Source: Acanthacorydalis orientalis (lineage: Eukaryota > Arthropoda > Insecta > Megaloptera > Corydalidae). Taken from it: 64,000 bases of DNA. This document shows, piece by piece, positions 53,837 to 64,000 of the stretch. The stretch covers positions 14,849,500 to 14,913,499 of the forward strand of contig CM068316.1 in NCBI GenBank assembly GCA_034766995.1. The letters run 5' to 3'. The first letter of the stretch is position 1. Each line of letters opens with the position of its first letter. The translations under genes were made by a program, and so were the position numbers. The notes beneath the pieces were generated by a model. That model was not told the DNA's origin, searched no databases, and was given only the letters and a program-made list of their open reading frames with translations.

Positions 53837-54574
53837 GTTTTAAGGATGATGATATCTTTATCTGAACTCGGAACAATAAAAAGTCACAACTATTAAGTAT
53901 TTTTGATTAGAATCAATTTGTTGACTTGTGTGTGAGTTAAAAGTCAAATTGTGAAAGTGAATTTAGGCCCGGTGTCAAAATTTATAGTATACTATGATTC
54001 AAATATTCTTTATCAATCCATCCAACGTTGTCATATGGTTAATAAGAAATTTAAAAAAACAGTACTCTATTTTATATATTTTGTGTTAGCTAATTGATTA
54101 ACATAATAAAGTAATAAGACGATCAATTATGTTAATTATTTAAAATCATTCTGAAAAAAGGTAGCCACTTAAATGCTTTCGTATTTGAAATCATTTTCCA
54201 GAACAAACTTTTTATTTTAAAACCTCTCCGTTTATATACCTAATATATTATTTGACATTTGACTATAATCGTGTTTACTGCATTCATTTTTAAAACAGAA
54301 AGCATAATAAATACTCTGAATATATGTAAATTACTTTACACTAGAGACACGTTTTTAAATCATTTTTTTAGTAAAATTTACGCTATTTTTATACATCACA
54401 AACCGTATAGTTTTAGAACGAAACGTATTTGTATTTCGTAGTGGAGTGTACACCTGTGTGTTTTATGTAAATCTACCCTTATTTTTTATTAACTCGTTCT
54501 TCCCACTGTTTTATGCGTGCGTTCTTGCACACATCGTTTACACATTCCGATACCATTTCTAATACATGCTTATG

Positions 54575-54576
<2 letters not shown>

Positions 54577-54629
<53 letters not shown>

Positions 54630-54630
54630 G
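54577..54630. repeat. (TA)n microsatellite
   Basis: TA tract ending near GCACACAC. Confidence 0.95.
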
Positions 54631-55125
54631 CACACACCTATTTACTAAGTTGTCTAAAAAGTCCTTTAGTTCTTTTTTGACTAAAATTGAAGGACGAATA
54701 CTGTTTATGGTTATGGTCATGTGGTTTTTCTGATCATTTATTTTGCAATTATTTTTTGCGCGTATCCCATACAACATCTACATGGTATAAAAAAACTTAT
54801 AACACATAGTATAAAAACAAAAATTAAATAATTTTATGTAAAACATCAGACAAAAAATAAATTCATCGGTCCTCAAAACTCTAAGGTACAGACAAATCTG
54901 AAAACTTTTGTATCTTACTCCTCTGAGTATGATGAAATCCCTATTGAAATGCACATAAGAAATAATAATAAAGCATCAATAATTAATTATTAAACATTTT
55001 TTATTAATATTTTTTTGTGACCAACAATTGGAAAACAAATATACCTTTCATAAAATTATTTTGATTCAGTAAATTTTTAGTATTTAGTAATTTTTTCTTT
55101 GGTCTAAAAACAACTTTTCAAACAA

Positions 55126-55127
<2 letters not shown>

Positions 55128-55174
<47 letters not shown>

Positions 55175-55225
55175 TTGTGTATTTGTGTGTGTAGTATGTG
55201 CATGAATGTATGTATGTATGTATAA
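55128..55225. repeat. (TA)n(TG)n(TATG)n microsatellite
   Basis: TA, TG and TATG blocks in order. Confidence 0.95.
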
Positions 55226-55963
55226 GTATGTACTTGTAGATCTCATAAAAAAAACTACAAAAAACGTGATATCATTATGGATTAGTCATGAATGGAATAA
55301 CAAAAATGTTGTCCGATGATTATGTACATTATGCATAAAATGTTGAACGTACTGACAGTAATAAAGTGAATAATCATATTTTCTGAATGTATTTTTATTA
55401 CCGACTGTTAATTTAAATGTGTGATATGTAGAGTACTGTGAGAATATTAATTATGTATTATCGATGACGTGTTGATATGAATATAATTATATCTATTTTG
55501 GAATAATCAAAGTAATGTACTACATATAAGCTTTTCATTTTATTATTAAACCATCCATCAATATTAAAATTCGTAAATAAAATATGATGATTTAATAATA
55601 TTTCATAGATGTTTGTTGTGACTCCAAACATTTTATTATAAAACAGAATTAAAAAGAGAAAAATGTTTAAAAATACATAAATAAGTTTTGATAACTTTTA
55701 AATGTTTTAAATCATTAAATCGTGTTTAAACAAGTACTCAGTAAAATAAATCCATGAATATAATTATAGCTGTTTCTATGAATTTCAGAAATATATTTTA
55801 GATGTAATTAAATTTATTGTTTACATTTCATGATTCCACGAGAAAACACTTACATTTATGAGAAATACGTTTTTCACATTATCTCTAACGAAAAAAAAAA
55901 ATGTTTTTGTTGTTTTTAAATTGTTATTAGCGAATGGATTTTTGTATGCTTTTATATATAAAC

Positions 55964-55966
<3 letters not shown>

Positions 55967-56008
<42 letters not shown>

Positions 56009-56028
56009 TGTGTGTGTGTGTGTGTGTA
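55967..56028. repeat. (TA)n(TG)n microsatellite
   Basis: TA then TG block. Confidence 0.95.
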
Positions 56029-57191
56029 CGTACATAACAGTGGCGTCGTGTATAGATATTTTAATATTAAGTTCATCCTAAATATTGAAGACATTTTATA
56101 CAATTTAAAATGTTAATTAACATGAATCTAATTAAGGATGTAAAAGACAGTTGAAAATATTTTTAAAAAAATATAAGATTCTTCTTCTTTTTATTCTAAA
56201 TATATATGAAAATTTTCAAATCAATTTTCTGCTTTGTTTAAGAGAAATTATAATTTGGATGGGTGAGAGAATAATTCATTTGGAATTAATGGCTATTCAT
56301 TTTTTTATTTAAATTTAAATGGACCAAATGATATATTTGATTTTCAATCTTCCTTAATGAATAAAAAAAATTCATTTATTTATTAGAAATTATTTATTAT
56401 TATTTATACTAACGGACTGATTGAAAATCTGCTTATAATATAAATATATTTAAAGAAATAAAGAGTATATGAAATTGAAATATTCGTTAACTGGGATAGA
56501 ACGTTTGTATAAACAGGGTAGTAAATATTAATGAATATAAAAATGATTATCATACATACGTACTGATGTGTACATCTATTATTATTTATATTAATTATAA
56601 ACATTAGACATTTTAATTAATATGATAATCTGAGACCTTTCAAATAATAGATAAGAAAATTTAAGGCGAATTTTTAAAAGTAAATGAATTTTGATTATTT
56701 TACTTTATATTTTAAAACATTTATTGATCTTATAAAGGAATCTTTACTCATGAAAATATCACAATGATGAGAAAAATTTTCAATTAAAATAAGTAATTAT
56801 AATTCTATAAATAAATTTCGTTTTTCTATACAATTATAATTAACTTCGTTGTAAAAGATGGTACAAAATGCTAATTATTCAATAGTTTAATGTTAATAAC
56901 TTTTAAGTAGTTTCATGATACAATAATGTTTTACTGAAGAAAAAAATATTTTATTCATCTTCAGATAAAATTTCAAATGGAGAAATTGTAATTAAATGAA
57001 TAATGTACTATTGATGAAAATACAATTATATTCTTTTGTGAAATAAATATTATACTACCTATAAAACCGCCTATTTACAATAAAAAGTAATTTTTAATCA
57101 GATAATAAAATCAAGCGAAGTTGAATGTTGATTTGTATAAGATTTTTTATTATTTCTTGTAAAACATGCTGGTATTAGAACTGTTGTATAG

Positions 57192-57195
<4 letters not shown>

Positions 57196-57226
<31 letters not shown>
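57196..57226. repeat. (TA)n microsatellite
   Basis: TA tract 140 bp left of the tandem duplication. Confidence 0.95.
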
Positions 57227-57227
<1 letters not shown>

Positions 57228-57364
57228 AATTATTTTTTTTATTTTATTATTATTGGAATTGAATCTTAGATTAAAATATAACTATCTTTTGGATGTATTA
57301 TATCCATGATACATTTAGTGTTTTTTCAGTTTTATTAGTAGAAAAAAATCCATTCTATAATTTC

Positions 57365-58060
57365 AGTTCATCTACTGCTTTTTTCACTTCTTAAATATTA
57401 TAGTAGTTATTCTTTAAAATTTCTTTAATGGTATGAGAATATATAATCTGACAGTATAACACAGGAGACGTTAAGTAAGAAAGATCTAATATTTAATTCA
57501 CATTTATTATGGGATAAAAATCTATGTTTAATATTAAAATTTCTGAGATATTTTTTTTATATAAAACTGATTTTAATATAAAAATGTTAAATTAAGAATG
57601 AATTCAATAACTATATTAATAAAGAATTTGAGTAATGTTGAAAATAAAATTTAGTAGTTTACATCCGAATTCAAAAATTAATGTTTTTATATAACATTTA
57701 CTACCAAATTCTTTAATATGAGTTCATCTACTGCCATTTTCACTTCTTAAATATTATAGTATTATAGCTATTCTTTAAAATTTCTTTAATGGCATGAGAA
57801 TATATAAACTGACAGTATATGTCAGAAGATGTCAGATAGAAGAAAGGTACAATATTTAATCATATTTAGTATGGGATGAAAAGCGATGTTTAATATTAAC
57901 ATTTATAAGATATTTTATTTTTATTTTTATAAACCTGATTTTTACATTAATGAAGAAAGAATTCTATAACTAAATTAATAAAGAATTTGAGTAATGTTCT
58001 CAATAAAATTTAGGGGTTTATATTCAAATTAAAAAATTAATGTTTTTATATAATATTTTT
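57365..58060 (+). repeat. Tandem duplication of an about 350-bp unit
   Basis: Unit 1 (about 57365-57719) and unit 2 (about 57720-58060) share in order AGTTCATCTACTGC, TTTCACTTCTTAAATATTAT, TTCTTTAAAATTTCTTTAAT, ATGAGAATATATAA, CTGACAGTATA, TAATAAAGAATTTGAGTAAT and AAAAATTAATGTTTTTATAT. Differences are scattered substitutions and small indels. No coding capacity and no known element recognised. Confidence 0.88.
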
Positions 58061-60204
<2,144 letters not shown>

Positions 60205-60410
60205 TTCTTTGAACAGAGTAACAATATGTTTGGACATGTTCAGCACTAATTTCAATTAGTACTCTTTCTAATATTTTTTGGAACAATTGCTAGATATCTT
60301 TATTTTTTACTGGAGTCGCTTTAAGAAAGATTCACTTTTCTTAATTTGACTGAAAACATGTTTAATTTAGTTTATATCTGGTGAATTTGGATGTGATTCA
60401 AGAATTGAAA
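60205..60410 (-). pseudogene. Tc1-like transposase C-terminal relic
   Basis: On the minus strand the frame reads ILESHPNSPDIN, stop, IKHVFSQIKKSE, and later KLVLNMSKHIVTLFKEK, with about four internal stops. Tc1-like transposases have ..WP.QSPDLNPIENVW..IK.. followed by ..L..SMP.R...VI..KG.. in this region, so this looks like the end of such a protein. The similarity is short and decayed; the assignment rests on the SPD-I-N block and the spacing. Confidence 0.5.
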
Positions 60411-60474
60411 CACTGTTACTAAAAATTCACTTGTATGTGCGTGTGAACTTGTTCTTCGGATTGTTAACTTAGAT

Positions 60475-60847
60475 CAGTGGTATATAAAACTTTGTCGACT
60501 CACAAAACCCTTAAGTTTATAATTTTTTGTGGAACCCTTATCGTCCCTAGAAAACTCAAGATGGGTATTTCACAAGTTTTGAAAATCGGCCATCTTACAT
60601 GACTAAATTTTATTCTTTACATCTGAATGAGCGGGGTCGTAATGTGTACTCATAGATACCAGTTTTACTACTTAACAGGTATAAATACAGTTTTACTGCA
60701 TAATAATAGTTATTTATACAAATAAAATAAATTATTATAAATTAACTATTTTGAATTTTTAGCTTTTCGGGTTTTTTTTTCGAAGCTCTTTCGAACTTTG
60801 ATTTGCGCAACCCCAGGTTTCTGCAGAACACAGTTTGAAGAGTACTG
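60475..60847. mobile_element. hAT-type MITE with target-site duplication
   Basis: A 373-bp element. The left end is CAGTGGTATATAAAACTTTG. The right end read in reverse complement is CAGTACTCTTCAAACTGTG, continuing into TTCTGCAGAAACC, typical of hAT termini (CAGTGGTTCTCAAAC...). The flanking 8-mers are ACTTAGAT (60467-60474) and TCTTAGAT (60848-60855), matching at 7 of 8 bases as expected for an aged hAT duplication. No transposase frame is inside. Confidence 0.78.
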
Positions 60848-60981
60848 TCTTAGATGAACGTCAGATCTATTGATTTTTAATTGAACAGTTGAATTATCTG
60901 AGACAAACTATTTTTTAATATAGATGTATAATCAAACACATCTAGTGTTCCTTACATTCTTCGTATTTCTCTTAACTATAA

Positions 60982-61547
60982 GATTAGTAGAAAAATAATT
61001 GTGGTTATTTTTCCTGAATTATAACCTTAATTTTTTCAAGGAAAGTGTAATTTCATCGTGTTCATATTAATATCATTTTAAAGTGCATTTTTCGATCTGT
61101 ATTTTGGTACCACCGATTTTGGTTTTATTATTAATTTTACTTCAAATTGGGCTATTGAATTAAAGATGAAAAAAAGAAAATAAGAGCAATTTTTTAATGA
61201 GTTTAAAACGGGTGGTCAAGCAGTAGAAAATGCTCGTAAATTAAACGATTCTTTTTGTGTGGATACTGTTAAGGAACGTACGGTGCAATGGTGGTTCCAA
61301 AAATTTCGTGCTGAGAACGAGAGCCTTGAAGATGAAGAAGGTCGTGGGCGTCCTTCTTCAGTTCATAATGACCAACTGAATGCGTTAGTTGAATCAGAAC
61401 CATGCACAACAATTCGAGAGCTTGTACCAAAGTAAGGCATTAGTCATCCAACAGTTCTGGACTACTTAAAACAGATAGGAAAATTAAGAAAGGGAAAAAT
61501 GTATATGAATTTGAAGATCATAAATAACAATTATTTTTCCATCAACC
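60982..61547 (+). mobile_element. Mariner-derived deletion element, copy G
   Basis: TA-flanked on the right (61548-61549); on the left the TA at 60979-60980 is followed by one extra A. Length 566 bp. Terminal repeats GATTAGTAGAAAAATAATTG and TTATTTTTCCATCAACC. It has the same internal structure as copies A-D and keeps the least broken 5' coding part. Confidence 0.87.
61166..61484 (+). pseudogene. Mariner transposase N-terminal fragment with one stop and one frameshift
   Basis: From ATG 61166 the frame has a TAA at codon 6 and then runs open to 61435: FKTGGQAVENARKLND, KERTVQWWFQKFRAENESLE, DEEGRGRPSSVHNDQL, TTIREL. A single-base deletion just before 61433 shifts the frame; in the next frame it continues ISHPTVLDYLKQIGKL. 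This covers both helix-turn-helix motifs and the GRP linker of a mariner transposase and ends exactly where the catalytic domain would begin. Only two visible lesions make it the most complete N-terminal copy in the window. Confidence 0.8.
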
Positions 61548-61549
61548 TA

Positions 61550-62506
61550 ATATTTATCATAAAAATAATTCTGTGCTGATTCTTTGATATATTTGTTGAA
61601 TATCTTGTTTTTTTAATTCTTGTTTTTAATAATTATATATTTAGATGTGGCTACCTAAGCCCAAGAGATTAGTTTTAGTTTCGTCGATCTAATAAAAAGT
61701 TTTTAGAGATTAATTGGAAATTTTTTATGTAAGCAAGCAAATTTAAATCGCAACCATCGACGCTGTTTAATTGATAGAAAGGGCGAGGGTGAGGGTGAAG
61801 GCGTTGTTCACTTTTGTTCTTGATCTACTTATAAAGAATATTTCAGTTAGTTTTTTTATTCACTGTTTGTTCAAAGTATTTCTAATTTTTTTGTTAACAT
61901 CCATTGCTTGATCCATCGATGCGATTGTAATCAATCTGAAAATAAAAAAATAGCTACTGCTTTTTTATTTTCAATGGTAGCTTTTCCGATAGTATTTTAG
62001 TATTATTTTCCAAGTATTGTAATTTTTTAAATATTTATTTGCTGATTCAATGAAGATAAACTAGATATTTGTTCACTATTATTATATTTATATGAAACGC
62101 CACTTCCAATTTGATTTTCTACTTCGGCTGTTATAACTGTATTCATCTGCTCTGACAAATAAGTTCCGATTCTTAATTTTAAACTTTTTAAAAAAGTTTC
62201 GATTCTTAATTATTACTCATTGATATCAGCGAATAAGAAAATTATTAAGTGAACTGAATTTTCTAAGAATTAATATTTTTTATACAAAGAAATATTGATA
62301 TAAATTTTTTACAAGTATATAAAACTGTTCATAAAGCATAATTTGATAAATTACGTTTACAAAGATTTTGTTATAAACTGCTACATAATATTCATTTAGC
62401 AATATATTTTCATAAACAAAATTGTATATTACAGAGTTCAGTTCGTAACTTATATATCAATTTAATTATTTGCACTAAAATTGAAAACAATTTTGTCACT
62501 CACACT

Positions 62507-62545
<39 letters not shown>

Positions 62546-63357
62546 TAATATTTAATAATGAAGTTATATTTCAGTATTTAAAGATTTATTATCTATCAAA
62601 CGTAATTTATATATTTACAAATAGAAAAAAAACAGTAACAGGTAGCTATATTATTTACTATTATACGATGTTCGTTTTATAGAAATTTAAGGTATAAACA
62701 ACAAAAGCAGCCTAAAAAGTTAATGTAAGTTAATATTTCATATAACAAATATCTCATGCTTTAATAAATAAACTAATGGTTTTTGGAAATATCATCTTAA
62801 AAAATATAGAACAGAAAGAGTAAAATGGCTAGAAAAGTATTTGAATGTTCGAAAACAATTTCTTATTATTATAGAAACAAAATATATTTAGATCATAAGA
62901 CAGATTTAATATATTTTATTAAAGCAGATTTATTTCAGGAATTTCTAATATGCTGTTTTTTGATAAAATAAGTTTTAATTGATCAAAAGATAACAACAAA
63001 ATTACTAATTAATTATAATTTATAACTCTGACTAAATTTACTTTCACAAATAAAGTACTACCAAATATTCACTTTTATTTTTTTCTAACTGTATAGAATA
63101 AGTCATAACACCAATCAATATTTAAATTTTTTTCTTTGTCATTTCTATTTTTTCATTGAACTGAATTTAAAAATGAAAAGAATAGATTTTATTAAAGTTG
63201 CACTTATTAAAAGTTGTAAATGATTTACTAATGATTATCTTTAATAAAGACTTTCAATATGATTTGTAAAATTATACAAAGATATATTGTAGCAGATGGA
63301 ATATATTTTGAATAATATGCAATAAAAGAAATAATTATTTGAAAATAAGCACGGTTC
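61550..63357. other. AT-rich gene-free DNA
   Basis: A small (GGGTGA)-like purine run is at 61779-61803 and a (TA)n at 62508-62540. No gene or element recognised. Confidence 0.6.
62508..62540. repeat. (TA)n microsatellite
   Basis: TA tract. Confidence 0.95.
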
Positions 63358-63361
63358 TTAA

Positions 63362-64000
63362 CACGTTCGCTACCAGCCGTCACATATGTGTGACACAGCG
63401 GTTTGTTATGACAGTCCGGCGTTACATATGTGCAACAGCTGTGATTGGTCAGTTTATCATTGCATGTTGAAACGTTTTGTGGTCTGAACATAATGGTTAA
63501 GATCTAAAACAGTAAAATACATGAAATAAGTGGTATGAGGTTATATTACATTATTTAGAGTTTGTACATCAAACTCCATTTTCACTTACTTGACGTGAAA
63601 ATTTGGACTGCATGTTGGTTGTACAATAAAGTTAATTCAACAAAAATGAATTATTTAGAGTTTATAAATAATGTTGTTGGCTGCAAATTACTAAATTCTG
63701 GTAGCGAAATACACGTAGCAACAATTCAAATATACAACACTTCCCGCAAAAACTGGAGAAACGACTTAGATACCGTATATGTGCCAACAACAAGCAGCGC
63801 AATTACGCTTGTGAAATTTGTAAAATAAACAATGGACAACCAATTGGTTTATGCGTCGATAAATGTTTTAAAATTTATCTTACAAAATAAATCACCTGTA
63901 TTTCACTTTGAAAAATTGTAATTATTTAGTTTTTGTTTTCCAATCCTATTCATTTCCTTTATATATTTGACATATGAGCAACAACAATTTTTTTGATCTA
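63362..64000 (+). mobile_element. piggyBac-type element fragment running to or beyond the window end
   Basis: TTAA at 63358-63361 is followed by CACGTTCGCTACCAGCCGTC, a piggyBac-like terminus, and two copies of a CACATATGTG/TACATATGTG motif. A transposase C-terminal coding fragment lies 240 bp inside (separate entry). No matching right terminus is seen before the window ends, so the right boundary is unknown. Confidence 0.6.
63604..63890 (+). pseudogene. piggyBac transposase C-terminal fragment with frameshift
   Basis: Frame one reads WTACWLYNKVNSTKMNYLEF then INNVVGCKLLNSG, matching the piggyBac block near VNAWLLYR..(LLEFR..VA..LL). The frame changes between about 63765 and 63785. The next frame gives YRICANNKQRNYACEIC then GLCVDKCFKIYLTK and stops at 63888. 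This is the Cys-rich C-terminal domain that binds the element ends in piggyBac transposases (Cys pairs followed by LC...CF..YH). Its termini differ from the element at 33165, so it belongs to another subfamily. Confidence 0.75.

Noticed and set aside
63228..63491. Minus-strand 87-codon frame at the piggyBac terminus
   Set aside because: It crosses the TTAA boundary and the terminus, so it cannot be a conserved gene.

Overview
This is an extremely AT-rich animal nuclear window, almost certainly from an insect and probably a hymenopteran such as a bee. The reasons are the very high A+T content, dense (TA)n and (CA)n-(TA)n microsatellites, degenerate mariner, piggyBac, hAT and Tc1-like DNA transposons, and two intron-containing genes whose proteins match conserved metazoan families. 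The species cannot be fixed from the sequence alone.

Only two host genes are well supported, and they point towards each other (tail to tail) in the middle of the window. MRGBP (37992-39102, + strand, three exons, 290 aa) is the insect form of MRG/MORF4L-binding protein, the Eaf7-type subunit of the NuA4/TIP60 histone acetyltransferase complex. SMAP (42165-45155, - strand, three exons, 522 aa) is a stromal-membrane-associated Arf GTPase-activating protein with an intact ArfGAP zinc finger and a clathrin-box motif. About 3 kb of AT-rich intergenic DNA separates their 3' ends. Nothing suggests that they work together.

The rest is gene-poor. Seven copies of one mariner-derived family lie at 2063-2606, 10423-10958, 16220-16771, 28770-29332, 32548-32830, 39972-40042 and 60982-61547. 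The five full-length copies share one internal deletion that keeps the N-terminal DNA-binding region of the transposase and both terminal repeats but removes the catalytic domain. A separate catalytic-half mariner relic is at about 52695-52990. A piggyBac-type element with perfect 14-bp termini, TTAA duplications and only the transposase N-terminus is at 33165-34110. The C-terminal end of a different piggyBac transposase is at 63604-63890. A TTAA-flanked MITE is at 50449-51081, and a weaker candidate at 8593-8818. A cluster at 60205-61547 holds a Tc1-like relic, a hAT MITE with a 7-of-8-base target-site duplication, and a mariner copy.

Other structure: a nested inverted-repeat complex at about 3.6-4.6 kb next to direct and tandem duplications; a tandem duplication of about 350 bp at 57.4-58.1 kb; two copies of a GC-rich unit at 23.8 and 25.5 kb; a SINE-like 3' tail at 24.25-24.31 kb; a CpG-dense patch at 14.52-14.65 kb; and more than fifty microsatellites. 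The Ile-Tyr-repeat open reading frames seen throughout are translations of (TA)n tracts, not genes. Element ages, expression and exact family names would need database and population data that are not available here.
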